This document shows, in pieces, positions 1 through 11,086 of a DNA stretch of 64,000 bases. The stretch spans positions 1,190,832 to 1,254,831 of the forward strand of contig JNVV01000004.1 in assembly GCA_000733355.1 (NCBI GenBank), given 5' to 3'. The number at the start of each line of letters is the position of its first letter. Position 1 is the stretch's first letter. Both the position numbers and the translations under genes were made by a program. This stretch comes from Falciphora oryzae. Its lineage: Eukaryota; Ascomycota; Sordariomycetes; Magnaporthales; Magnaporthaceae. The notes under the pieces were generated by a model. That model was not told where the DNA came from. It was given only the letters and a program-made list of their open reading frames with translations, and searched no databases.

Positions 1-1317
1 TGCTCCTAACTCGACAGTCGCGACCGGCCCGACGACGGGGCCGACGTCACCGCCGTCAACTTCTACGCGCCCCGACGACGACAGCACCACGACGACGTAC
101 TGGTTCCCCCAGCCAACGCCGACGGGGCCGCAGACGGACTGCCCCGTCCGCTTCGTGACGTCCACCACGACGGTGGGCGTCACGGTGATTGTCACCGGCG
201 TGCTGAACACCACCGCGACCTCGGGGACTACCCGCGGGCCGTCCAGCCCGCCGTACTTCAACGGCACCACCGCCGCCACGTCCACGTACTGGCCTGGGAC
301 GGGCACGGGCACGGGGACTGAGGGCATCATTATCACCACCACGACAGAGTCTTCGTCTACCACGTGGCCTGGCAACATCACCACGCGCGGGCAGTGGGCT
401 ACGACCAACAGCACGGCCAGCATGCCCACCCAGATCACGACCTCGACCTCGGGCGCGGGGACAGACAGCGCTGTCACAACAGCAGTCACCACCTCGGCCG
501 ACGATGAAGAGACGACCTCTTGTCCTCCGGAAGACTACACCACCACTTCTGCCCCATCCCCTACCACGACAGATACCGCCGCCACGGAACCGACAACAGA
601 CTCGACCACGACCCAGACGACAGTCCGCTCATCCACAATCATCATCACCCCAAACACCACCGACACCACCGGCAGCAACACACCCAGCACGACCCCGTCC
701 GAGGCCACCACCACCACCATCACGACAACGACGCAGGTCATCGACACGACGGGCATCACCCCGGTCACGACGGCGTCGACGACCACGACGCAGACGGACG
801 TGGCGCCGCCGACCACGACCATGGGCGGCGACGACGCCCCGACCGGCGCGCCCGGGCCGCGCAACGCCTACTGCGGAGTCCACGGCCTGCCCGTCGGCAC
901 CTACTTCCTGGCCCAGTTCGTCGAGAACAAGGCGGGGGTGCCCGTGACGCTCGAGGGCTGCTACCAGTTCTGCAAGGTATGTTTTTCTTTCCTCTTTCTG
1001 GCGTCACACGCACCGCTAACAGACAACAACGAAAACAGGCCAACTTCGACGCCGTCGGCGGCTGCCGCGCCTACGACTTCCACCTCGAAGCCGGCCTGGA
1101 CGTGCCGCGCTGCAGCCTGTACGGCAGCGACGTCGCGTCGGCCCTGCGCGCCGTCGACAACAACCAGCCGCACTGGTGGTTCGACGCCGCCTGCGGCAGC
1201 CCCCTGGACCCGCGCTGGAAGGCGGGGCACGCGGGCGTCAACGACCACCACGTCGACCACTTCTCTATATGGAGGAGGAGGCGCGGCGGCGGCGGGCTTG
1301 CTTTGGGGCCCAACTGA
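1..1317 (+). CDS. Thr/Ser-rich mucin-like surface protein with C-terminal apple-like domain (5' partial)
   Basis: The reading frame is already open at the first bases, so the start codon and any signal peptide lie outside the window. Up to about 860 the protein is a low-complexity stretch dominated by Thr, Ser and Pro, the composition of heavily O-glycosylated fungal wall or secreted proteins. It ends in a Cys-containing module starting CGVHGLPVG and containing GCYQFCK and GGCRAYDF, which resembles the apple/PAN-like domain of many fungal extracellular proteins. A 62 bp phase-0 intron (977-1038, donor GTATGT, acceptor AACAG) joins the two halves of that module. Without it the frame runs on to 1444 and loses the Cys pattern. 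The TGA is at 1315-1317. The last 20 residues are Arg/Gly-rich and not conserved in appearance. Secretion and wall association are inferred from composition; the ligand is unknown. Confidence 0.72.
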
Positions 1318-1747
1318 GGGAGGAGACGGCGCGAGGCCGGTTCTGTCTAGGTGGCAGCACGAGAGACAAGAACCTGATCCTCGGGGACGTAGGCGGCCCT
1401 CCTGGATATCACAGCAAGACACATGTGTGACTTGTTATTTCTAGGCGTTTTCCGGGTCAGGTTTCTATTTCCTTTTCTTCTATTTTCCTTCTCTCCAGAC
1501 ATTCTCATCATTCAGAGGACGTTATGGGCATTGATAGCATTAATACATAATCCCGTCATCAAGTCTTTTTAACGTCATTATCGTACACAATCTTGTGCGT
1601 TGGAGACTAGAGGAACCAATGTGGCTCGTCTTCCTTTCAGCCCAATCTTGCGAGCCATTTCTTTTGGAGCAAGTTGGATAGCCCGCCTATAAAAGGACGG
1701 GTATCGAGGCCCGAGGGGGCGAGGAACGAAGCAGAGGAGCCAAACAA
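1318..1747. other. Convergent intergenic region
   Basis: This holds the 3' flanks of the apple-like gene and the PTPA gene, which converge here. It is AT-richer than the flanking coding sequence. I see no further gene or RNA. Confidence 0.6.
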
Positions 1748-3118
1748 TCAGTCGAAAGGGATTCTCCTGAGGCCTTCCCCGCCAAGACCCCTCTTCTTCA
1801 TCTCGGCAGCAGCCGCTACGCTGCTTGGCACCTTGATGCCACAGCACTCTCCCCAGCCGTTCTGCTGGTGCATGTGCCTGACGCCGCCCTCGGTGAAGAC
1901 GTCGACGCGGCCGGCATCGCCCTCAGGCACCTCCTCCTCGTCCGCCCCACCAGGCTGGTCTCCGTCCAGGGGCTCCGTCATGCCGTCGGCGGCGGGGATG
2001 AGGCTGCCAAAGAGGAAGTGCTGCATGACGGGCAGCTTGCCAAGGACCTCGGCGACGAACATGCGGCGCATCCCGCCCTCGACCTTTGACCAGTCGCGTG
2101 CGGCCGAGATGTCGTCGAGCATGGGGCTGTGCCAGCGCAGCCCGCGGACCGTCTTCGTGCTGTTGACGAAGGCGACCTGGTCGAGGTACAGGTAGTCGGC
2201 CGCGGCCTCCTCGATGGTCAGCTGCTGGTGGATGGCGCGCGGCGTGATGTAGGGGTGGCGCAGCAGCTGCGAGGCGCCGAAGAGGAAGGGCAGGAACTGG
2301 TAGTCGTCCAGCCCCCAGACGCCGTGCGAGCCCGCGGGCTCGAGGTAGTAGGTCGACTGCACCAGGCGCATGACGCCCAGGTAGCGCGCAAAGACGCGCA
2401 GCACGAGCGCGGCAAAGTCGGGCCGCGCCACGACGCCGAGCTGGTACAGGCAGAGGAGCCACATGGCGAAGTTGAGCTCGTGCCCGGAGCCGTAGTCGAT
2501 GCGCGCCCGGTTGCCGAACGCCTGGCACAGGTAGGCCGTCGCCTCCGCGCCCGCGCCCACCCCTTCACCATCCTCCTCCTCCTCCTCCTCTTTTTTGGCG
2601 CCCTCGTCGCCGCCACCGGCCCCTGCCCTCTCCACACCCGAAAGCAGCCGGCGGTGCCACTCTGGCGCCCGGGCCCGGACCTTGTCGAGGAAGTCGCGGA
2701 AGCGCTTGTTGCCGAACCGCGAGCCGCCCTGGTCGTCTGGGGGCGACTGCCTCACCAGCTCCTCGGCCTCGTCCAGGAACCCGACGATGGCCCGGACCGC
2801 GGGGCTCAGGTCCGAGTCTTTGATGGCTGAGACGGGCGTGTCGGCGACGGCGTCGGAGAGGCCGAAGACGAAGGCGAGTATGAGGTCGTGGGTCGGCGAC
2901 GCGAGGAACAGCTCGTGGTCCCGCTTGGATAGGATCCGCCTCTTTGGTGTGCGGAACGGCGGCCGGCCGGGGGCGTCGATGCCTGCCGGGGCCGGGAGGG
3001 CCGGTGTTTGCGGAGGCGGGGGCTGGCTCGAGGGCGGCGGCCGCCTCCGCCTCGGCTCGAGTTTGGGCAGCCTGTCTTTGAGGTTCGGGATGCTGGCAGC
3101 GGCTGTATCGGAAGCCAT
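1748..3118 (-). CDS. Serine/threonine phosphatase 2A activator (PTPA/RRD2 type)
   Basis: A single-exon protein of 456 residues of the PTPA family: peptidyl-prolyl isomerase-type activators that help build active PP2A-like phosphatases. Family signatures are complete and in order: RIDYGSGHELNF, YYLEPAGSHGVWGLDDYQFL, the LRWHSPMLDDIS segment, and a C-terminal WGECCGIKVPSS followed by IPFD. The WHSPMLDD and C-terminal WG(E/D)CCGIK segments are closer to yeast Rrd2 than to Rrd1. The N-terminal 60 residues are Pro/Arg-rich, and a Glu/Gly-rich insert sits before the YGSGHE core (near 2530-2640 of the window). Both make it longer than yeast Rrd2. The ATG at 3118 has A at -3. The frame extends upstream but only through a TTG, so 3118 is the first possible start. 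It diverges from RRP46 across about 420 bp. Confidence 0.93.
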   Translation of the reverse strand: MASDTAAASIPNLKDRLPKLEPRRRRPPPSSQPPPPQTPALPAPAGIDAPGRPPFRTPKRRILSKRDHELFLASPTHDLILAFVFGLSDAVADTPVSAIKDSDLSPAVRAIVGFLDEAEELVRQSPPDDQGGSRFGNKRFRDFLDKVRARAPEWHRRLLSGVERAGAGGGDEGAKKEEEEEEDGEGVGAGAEATAYLCQAFGNRARIDYGSGHELNFAMWLLCLYQLGVVARPDFAALVLRVFARYLGVMRLVQSTYYLEPAGSHGVWGLDDYQFLPFLFGASQLLRHPYITPRAIHQQLTIEEAAADYLYLDQVAFVNSTKTVRGLRWHSPMLDDISAARDWSKVEGGMRRMFVAEVLGKLPVMQHFLFGSLIPAADGMTEPLDGDQPGGADEEEVPEGDAGRVDVFTEGGVRHMHQQNGWGECCGIKVPSSVAAAAEMKKRGLGGEGLRRIPFD

Positions 3119-3538
3119 CTTGGGGTTTCTGGACTGGACAGGCGCGACGAGGGGTTGCGATTTAGGGAGACAGCGTGTGATTGCGATGGAGGGTGGCAAG
3201 CGGAATCGGCGTGCGGTCTCAGATTCCTGGAAATCGACTGATGGCCCCCAGCAATGATGCCATGTGAGGGGTCACTGCTGCCGCTAGCTGAGCCTGAAAG
3301 GAACGCTAGGGGCGGGGGTCAGCTGCCAACCCGCCGTTAGTCAGCAGTTCTCAAGCCCTGGTTGGTGCAATTGAGACCGCTGCTGCACATGCACAGGCAC
3401 CCAGCAGGGCGGCTCCCGCAGAGCCTCAAAATCTAAAAAAGCTCGGCCTGCAAACGTGCGCGTGCACTCACTAAAATATTCGCACGGAACCTTCACCTTG
3501 CCCGGAACAGACGAGCGTTGATCAAAATTTCACTCACG
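3119..3538. promoter_or_regulatory. Shared divergent promoter region of PTPA and RRP46
   Basis: About 420 bp separate the two divergent start codons and contain no coding sequence, so the region must hold both 5' leaders and probably both promoters. An AT-rich patch (aaaatattc) lies near 3472. No specific factor site is claimed. Confidence 0.5.
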
Positions 3539-4607
3539 ATGCCTTCGGGATCAGAACCGACCGCGCTGCTCTCGCATCTGCCGCGAGCGGACGGCTCAGC
3601 GACCTACTCGCACGCGGGCTACACGGTCACAGCCTCGGTCAATGGGCCCATCGAGGCGCAACGGCGGGACGAGGACCCCTATGAAGCCCTCGTCGATGTC
3701 ATCGTACGACCAGCGGCAGGGGTTGGAGGTACGTGGGCCTTCCCGACATCACATCGAACGATATGATTTCCCTACCATCTTGGGCTTTGGCGCAGCTGGC
3801 TTACCAGCCTGGCTCCCTTTTTTCTTATATATAAACACAGGAACCCGGGAGCGCCATCTCGAGACAATTCTACAGTCGTCACTACGCCAGCTCATTCTGG
3901 TCAAGAACTTTCCTCGAGGACTCGTCCAGATTGTCCTGCAGGTAACAGCATCCCCCGAGAACGACTATGTGAGCACCAAGCTCGTTCAGGCTCGCCTGGT
4001 AAGAAACCGTGTCTTCCCTCCCTTGGTTGTTCCTTCTTTGCTTCATATTGATCATCACCTCTTTAAATGTTTCTTCTTCGTGTAATGCTCCCTTTACACT
4101 TCAAACGGCAACTGCCTCGTCGTGTTGTGTCTTACCGCCATTGACGAATGCCCTGCCGCCTTCCACCCTCAGAACTTGCCTATTGTACCCGCCCTGTTGC
4201 AGGCCGCTGTGTTGGCCCTGCTCTCGGCAGCAATCCCGCTCAGGACGACCGCCACATCAACCGTCGTGGCTGTGGCGCCGCCGGCGGCTGGAGGCAACAA
4301 GAGCCAGCTGGTGGTGGACCCATCGCCCAGGGAGGCCGAGAAGGCCCGGTCCCTGCACGTGTTCGCCTTCACGTCCAGTGACAGGCTGCTCCTGGCTGAG
4401 AGCGAGGGCCCGTTCACAATGCAAGAATGGGCTGATGTCCACGCCAAGGCGCAGGAGATCTGTTGCGAACCCACCAGGCCCCCCATCGCCGCCCTCGACG
4501 ATCTCGACGATAGCGATGCCGCCACGAGGAGCGGCCCAGACATGCGGCAATTCATCCGGTCAGCCGTTGAGGCCAAGGTCTCGGCCGATCTTCACTGGAA
4601 GAACTGA
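3539..4607 (+). CDS. RRP46: Exosome complex core subunit Rrp46 (RNase PH fold)
   Basis: Encodes a predicted 260-residue RNase PH-fold subunit of the exosome ring, which handles 3' RNA processing and decay in nucleus and cytoplasm. Exon 1 (3539-3728) carries the family start LPRADGSATYSHAGYTVTAS and GPIEAQRRDEDP. Exon 2 (3841-3998) carries TRERHLE and LVQIVLQV. Exon 3 (4173-4607) carries NLPIVPALLQAAVLALLSA and the C-terminal LVVDPSPREAEKA block. Introns are 3729-3840 (GTACGT...CACAG) and 3999-4172 (GTAAGA...CTCAG). Joining them restores one frame and the order seen in Rrp46 and EXOSC5. In eukaryotes this subunit is structural, without phosphorolytic activity (family knowledge). The gene diverges from PTPA. 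Confidence 0.9.
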
Positions 4608-7600
4608 TGAACGATCTGCCTGCTAAGGCGACCCGCGGGTAGCCTACGGTGCCATGGAGCCAGCCGTTGTTTCGCGAGACATGTGGTGGCATAACGAATC
4701 CCGCGGCTCCTGGCGCGCTGTTTGCCTCGGGATCCTCCACTCGTGGCCCGCCGACACCCGACCCGACCGACCTTTTGAGCCTGTGCACGACGACCCCGAG
4801 CATCGATGGAGACGGACGGCAAGAGGTGGACACGGAGGCAGGGAAAGCGGAGGGGAAACGGTTGACGGAAAGTGAATGGCCACAACTCCATGGAACAATG
4901 GACCCCTTGGGACCTCTGGCGCGCGCCTTCATTCCCCTTCTGGAGCAGTTTTCCCGGCCGCTGGGGGTTTGCAGACGCCGAGATTTACCCCCTTTGCTTA
5001 CTGCCAGCATTCCATTCCCGCTCAAACAAGTGTGGATCCGCAGCACGGGCGCGTCTGGGTTGTCAAAATTCGAGGGTTGCGGCGTCGCCCATGTTTCACC
5101 TTGTTCCCTGCCTGCGACCCGTCCAGATCCGGACATCTAACCCGTCTCGTCCCCTCTGAATAGCGAATGAGGCGGCGACTCTTGCGGTTGCAAGGTAGGT
5201 ATTTTCGCCGCATACCAATCGTTATCGGGGGCAGCTGCAACGCCTCGCGCCAAATCCTTCCTCTCGGTGTGGCAAACCTCCGCCAAAGCCCCCTTCCAGG
5301 CGGCCCATCCTGAGGGACCCTTCCGTCTCGGTCGCCTTTCTCACCTCTGTAGCTTTCGGTACCAAAACGGCGTGCCAAGTACACGCTGGAGCTTTAATTT
5401 AGCACGGACTCTCAACGCTTCAGAGATCCAACCACACAGCCCGTAGCCGCGGCGCTAACGCAACATTGACGAGGCTCCAAACAGCCCTCCCCGATAAGGT
5501 TGCGCAGCGGCCCTGATAGTCGGTCACACGTGTCGAGCGTTTATTGCCTCGCAGGGCGCATCCATGACTCTTGGTGAACCTAAAGCGGCAGGCACACAGG
5601 GTGATCGATCTTGGGAACATTTGCTCGATGACGATAATCGCGCGCGGGTAGAGTGTGGTAGCATGATGCACACATGGAAGCGTTCACGACCCCTTCCTTC
5701 CTTCTTTTTTTTTTTGTTTTGTTCTGCGGGGCCGGCAGTGTCCAGAATTGGGCGCACTGCGTGTGATCAGCATGGGTCAAACGGCGCTGCAAGGAACAGC
5801 GAATAAATCGCACACAGACACGGTGCGGTGGAAGCTCCCCAGATGGCAAAGGCTCCGAGCCCACACGACCGTTTGTGTGCCCATGTACTGTGTACTGTGA
5901 TGAGGGGCGGGATCGCTTCTGGAAGGGTGGGCAAACATCGGACAGTTTTTTTTTTTTTTTTTTTTTTTTGCCTTCACCTCCGGCACGGCATGGAAACATC
6001 GATGCAGGCTTTCCTGTGATGCCACCAGGGCCTGCGAGCGGGCCCCCAATCAATGCTATGCGAGAGCATCTGCTTGGTCCAAAAGAGCGGTGTTTGGAGC
6101 GGGCGGAGTCGATTGGTCATTGATCGGGAAAGCCGCGACAGTTGGGATCAGACGAAGAAAGAGAGTCCCCGTCGCACCAAGCAGCGCGATTCCCGATTTG
6201 GAACCTCCGTGACGAAAACCCGTCCAACCAGCGAGGCCGCGGCGGGGCAAGAAAAGGAACAAGGGGTGGCAGAGGAAACAAGCAAGGCGAAAGCGACATT
6301 GCTACCAACCACAAGACCCTTCGCCATGGGCTACCGCATTCCCTGGAACAGATCCAGACCGTATCATCTTGGACGAAATTTCGCTATTTGATATCTCCCC
6401 TCTCTTTCTTGGCTCGACTATTGGCGGACCCAGGGGAGACGGGCGGCAGCGCAGCAGTATCAATTCCCGACAGCTTCGACACCCAATCCTCGTGCAGGCG
6501 GCGGGCTGGTGGCTTGCAATGCGGCCAACGAGAAGTCGGCCATGAGCTGTGAAAGTTGCAACATGGGCGGCTACTCCGGCACGGGCACGGCGGCAGGCAC
6601 CCCTCCCCCCGGCGCTGTTTTACGGGGCTGAATCAGTGCTACTTTCTCCGCGTGCGGCTCTCTCCCGCCAACGGAACCCTGGATGATTTACTCGACGGCT
6701 TGGCTTCCTCAGCTTTATCGCGTCTTGGCATCCGCGCGAGGGATAGAGAGGGGGGAGGGGAGAGTGCAAATTTAGCAACATGCCGAACCGGTCCACGTCT
6801 CGAGGTTGGATGTGGGAACCTGTGAAGGAGGACAGGGAAGAGGGAGACCAAGGAGGAAGGGGATCTGCTGCAGGCTAGGTAGGTATCCTGCAAAATGTGC
6901 GTGATGCAAAGTACAGATGACAGCGTTGCGTCCCGTCCTGCTGTCGCCATCCATATGCGCCCGGCCGTCCTGAGCGCCGACAATTCGGCTCCCACTCCCC
7001 AAGCCTCTGGTCCGAAGTCTGCCGCCCAGCCCGACAGAATTCCACCATCAAGCTTCTGCAGGTGGGCTGCCGTTGGTTGTGCAGGTTGTCAGGTCGTCAG
7101 GGAGCCTCCAATCGTCTTGATGCCCGGGTCGAGTGTGTGCTGAGATGGATGGCCCGTTGGTGGCGTGCTCCCATATCCTCGGTGTGGCTCAACAAATAGC
7201 TGCTATCACAGGCGCGTGCTGCCGCTGCCAATTGCAGCACTCAGCACCAGCAGGAGCCGCCGCAGCCAACCCCGAATAGGCCATCGTCATCAATGCAAGC
7301 TCACGTCCCCGCTCGCCTATCCGACGGCAAAAAAAGGGAATCGCGGCGCAATCACAATACAACAACAACACACAACCCAGCAATGTAACAGGCACGCAAA
7401 GGACGTCCCCCACGGCGACTGTAGACTTGGTACATTGAACACCGTCAGCAAAAAGGGCTCCGGAAAGGGTTGGTGGAACTCGGATTGGAAACAACGGCAT
7501 GTCCACGGTCATGGATGTGGGGGGTTACCCTGATCCTGGACTGCAACGCAACCCTACCAGACGCAGAACCCAGACCCCATGCTGATCTAGGCAGTTTGTT

Positions 7601-9168
7601 GTCAATTCAATGTCTGGCGTGCGCTGGGACTAGTGCCGCCCGCCACTGGGTCCCCAGTTCTCAGGGCAGGCCTGCTGGAATAGGGGTATGTGTGGGCCCC
7701 CACTTGCGGCGACGGTTCCCATGCTGCTGCACAAGCAACCCAGCACGCACAGCAGGAAGGGCACGTTGCAGCCCGCGGGCAGCAGGAGTTCGCAGGCCCA
7801 AAAAAAAGTATGGCAGAAAGCCAAGCCCCTGCTCTCTGGGAAACTGAGAGCCGTCGGCGACGGAAAATATTAAAACGTCTGGGTCGGGATGTTCGTGATG
7901 GCCCCTTTTGCTCCCCTCCTTTGGTCTTCAGTCTTCTTCCCGTAGGCCCAACCCAAACGATTGTCACCGTCCTTCTTTTTCCTTTTTCTTTTTTTCTTGT
8001 TCCCCTCTCAACCCCTCCTCCTCCAGCAACTTCACAGCAGAGCTCTGGTAGTTCTAGCAATTGCCTGACCTCCTTCGTGTGTTGCATCCCGTCAACTCCT
8101 AATCCCATCTTTCCCGACAATCGTTTCCAACTGCTCTTTGAGAGGGGAGCTCGTTTCTTCTTTCCTTTTTTTTTCTTGGTTGCGATTCTTTGGACAAGAA
8201 ATCGCATTGACTTATCGTCGTTTTAATACCTGCTCTTTTTTTCGCTGCTCTTTCATCTTCACGGTCCACGATACCATTTATAGACCAGGCGTCGCTTGCG
8301 GTTTTTTGCTTGTTTTTTTTCTCCGGCAAACCATAGACCAGAGGAACCGACTTTCTGGCCCGAGATACCCCCTCCGCGCGAACTTCATTTTGCATCCCGT
8401 CCTGCGCCCGCACCGACCTTCCAGCCCGCGTGCATTGTCTCCTGCAGGTGCTGTAGCCGGGGTTCCACATCGTCACGCAGGATCGCCACCAATCGAGACA
8501 CCAAAGCACGCCGCTGCGAGTCGTCCCGTGCATAGATTCGATATCACAGGCCCCTAGTCTGTGTTATTTTCGAGTCTCCAGGAGTCAGTTGTCGCTTTGT
8601 GCGTGACCGACGCGGTGAGTGGCGTTCTTTTCTTCTCTCTCTCTCTCTCCTTTGCTTGCCGAGTCTGCAGCTCCAGCGCGGGTGGGGAGGGCTTCCATGG
8701 CGTGGCACAGGAGCAGGACTGGAAACCGGAGCTGAGAAACCACAGACCGCCTTTGGGTCGCATGCGGGGTGACGAGCCCGCGGTTGCAGTGACGGAACTC
8801 AATGTGCTGACTCTGGAGGTGTGAGGTGTGAGCTGGGTGTGTGTCACAGATAGGAATCGGGAACTGGCTGCAGGAGCCCATCGAGACAAGCCGGCAGTCC
8901 AGCCCGCCCTTCCAAGAAGCCACTCTCGAGCGACTGCGTGTGCAAGCTCGGCATTCCCCTAAATCCGCCATTGGCCTCGGGTTTTGGCTGTGTCCGCGCC
9001 GTGCTCCCTTGTTGCGTCGCACTGCACCACTGCATTTCCGGTGGAGCAAGCGCTGAAGCTACCCGCTGAACGCCCCCATCACACCCACGCACACCCCTGC
9101 TGCCAGCTGCCAGCCGCCAGCCTTCCCTGCGACGGAGCAACCAAGAACCGGTCTTCCAAGTCACCACC
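4608..9168. other. Long intergenic region and NAD kinase 5' leader
   Basis: About 4.6 kb with no recognisable gene. Open frames on both strands are short, overlap each other and look like no family. It contains a run of 24 T (5946-5969), a CT-rich stretch around 7970-8420 and a (CT)n tract near 8629-8650. The last kilobase is probably the NAD kinase promoter and leader. A GTGAGT at 8612 with several downstream AGs would allow a leader intron, which is inference only. Confidence 0.5.
5946..5969. repeat. Homopolymer run, 24 T
   Basis: An uninterrupted T run in the long intergenic region upstream of the NAD kinase gene. Confidence 0.95.
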
Positions 9169-11086
9169 ATGTCGGACTCGATCCGCTCGCCCACCTCGCT
9201 GCACCCTGTCCTTAGTCACGCAGGAGCTGCCGGCGCTCCGCTCTTCCCGCCGCCCACGCTGCAGCGCCCGGATTGCGCCCACTCGGAGCGTCCCAAGACG
9301 TCCACCTCTGGCTCGCCCACCCAGGAGGGCTCGCTCTGCGACCTCTCGCTCGACGACGCAAAATCCGCCCTCCGCCAAAATGCCGCTGACCCGTCCGTCC
9401 CCGTTGCCGCGCCCGCTGTAGCGCCCGCCCCCTCGCCCCTGCTGCCCCTTCAAAAGCCCTACGCCTCGCTCGGCCACCGCAGGAGCACGCCCTCGGTCGA
9501 GTCAGTCCCCCGCCAGACTATCATGAAGGCCCTGGCCTCGGTCGCCCGCAGCAACAAGCCCGAAGCCCTCTCCCTCAACGGCATGCTGTCCGCCCAGCGC
9601 GGCGCCGCCGCCGTCGCCGCCGACGCCCGCCCCAACACGTCGTCGTCCCAGAAGCTGTGCGACGCCCTCAACGACCTGGCCGCCCGCACAAACACCCCCA
9701 CCACCGCCCTGCCCAGCCTGCAGTCCCCCTGCTTCTACCACCAGCGCTTCGACGATGCCGTCGACATCGACAAGGTCCTCGAGGAGATCAAGAACGACGA
9801 GTACATGTCGCACTCGCGCCTGGTCCAGACCGCCACCGGCGTCCGCGAGGTCGCCAAGCAGCTGCAGCGCCGCCCCATCAAGCGCGCCGTCCGCAACGTC
9901 ATGATCGTCACCAAGGCCCGCGACAACGAGCTCGTGCTCCTGACCAAGGAGCTGACCCAGTGGCTGCTGAGCACCCCGCGCTACGGCTCCGACCTGGGCG
10001 TCAACGTCTACGTCGACGCCAAGCTGCGCAACTCGAAGCGCTTCGACGCCCAGGGCATCCTGGCCGGGAACCCTCGCTTCTCCAACATGCTGCGCTACTG
10101 GTCCCCGGACCTGTGCTGGAGCCACCCGGAGAAGTTCGACCTCGTCCTGACCCTGGGCGGCGACGGCACCGTGCTCTTCACCTCGTGGCTGTTCCAGCGC
10201 ATCGTGCCGCCCGTCCTGTCCTTCAGCCTCGGCAGCCTCGGCTTCCTGACCACGTTCGAGTACGAGCGTTTCAAGGACCACCTGAACCGCGTCCTCGGCT
10301 CCGAGGGCATGCGCGTCAACCTGCGCATGCGCTTCACCTGCACCGTCTACCGCGACGGCGCCCAGGGCCAGGACATGGAGGAGGCCGAGCAGTTCGAGGT
10401 GCTCAACGAGCTCCTCATCGACCGCGGCCCGTCGCCCTACATCTCGCAGCTGGAGCTGTACGGCGATGACGACCTGCTCACCGTGATCCAGGCGGATGGC
10501 TGCATCTTCTCGACCCCGACTGGTAAGTCTTGTGCCGCTACCCGCCTTCTGTCTGCCCACGTGACCAAATACCTAACATGCTTCACCCTCACGTGCAGGA
10601 TCAACGGCCTACTCCCTCTCTGCCGGTGGCTCTCTGGTGCACCCAGACATCCCCGCCATCCTCCTCACTCCCATCTGCCCGCACACCCTGTCCTTCAGGC
10701 CCATGGTCCTGTCGGACACGATGCTGCTCAGGGTGTCGGTCCCGCGCAACAGCCGCGCCACGGCCTACTGCGCCTTTGACGGCAAGGGCCGTGTGGAGCT
10801 GAAGCAGGGCGACTGCGTCACCATCACGGCGTCGCAGTACCCCTTCCCGACGGTGGTGCGCACCGACACGGAGTGGTTCGACTCGGTGTCCCGCACGCTC
10901 CGCTGGAACACGCGGGCCGCCACGCAAAAGGCCTTTGACACTGGCGACAAGGCCAGCGCCGAGTCGAGCGACGGCGACGACCAGGCCGAGTGGGACATTG
11001 ACACCGACTCGGCCTGCTACGTCAGCGAGGAGGGGAGCAGCGCCGCCAGCCCGCTGAGGAGGCAGATGAGCCTGCTGGGGATGTGA
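9169..11086 (+). CDS. NAD(+) kinase (UTR1-type)
   Basis: Encodes a predicted 613-residue ATP-NAD kinase, which makes NADP from NAD. The first 200 or so residues are Ser/Pro/Ala-rich and not conserved. The catalytic core follows: the GGDGT motif at residues 330-334 in LTLGGDGTVLFTSWLFQ, then SLGSLGFLTTFEYERFKDHL, then FEVLNELLIDRGPSPYIS, and the second signature TPTGSTAYSLSAGG from residue 449. One intron (10523-10598, GTAAGT...GTGCAG) splits the Gly codon of TPTGSTAY. Reading through it destroys the motif and terminates soon after. The ATG at 9169 sits in CACCATG, a strong context, with a long leader upstream. No organelle targeting signal is evident, so a cytosolic enzyme is likely. The C-terminus is acidic and ends MSLLGM. 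Confidence 0.95.

Noticed and set aside
3119..3199. N-terminal extension of PTPA by 27 codons
   Set aside because: The frame is open but begins at TTG. The ATG at 3118 has a good context and is the first ATG in frame.
4552..5136. 194-codon minus-strand frame overlapping the RRP46 3' end
   Set aside because: Composition is Arg/Ser/Gly/Pro-rich with no motif, it lies antisense to a real exon, and it has no splice logic.
9502..10560. 352-codon frame antisense to NAD kinase
   Set aside because: Its Val/Leu/Ala/Glu-rich composition is the usual mirror image of GC-rich coding sequence, and the opposite strand carries the complete kinase.
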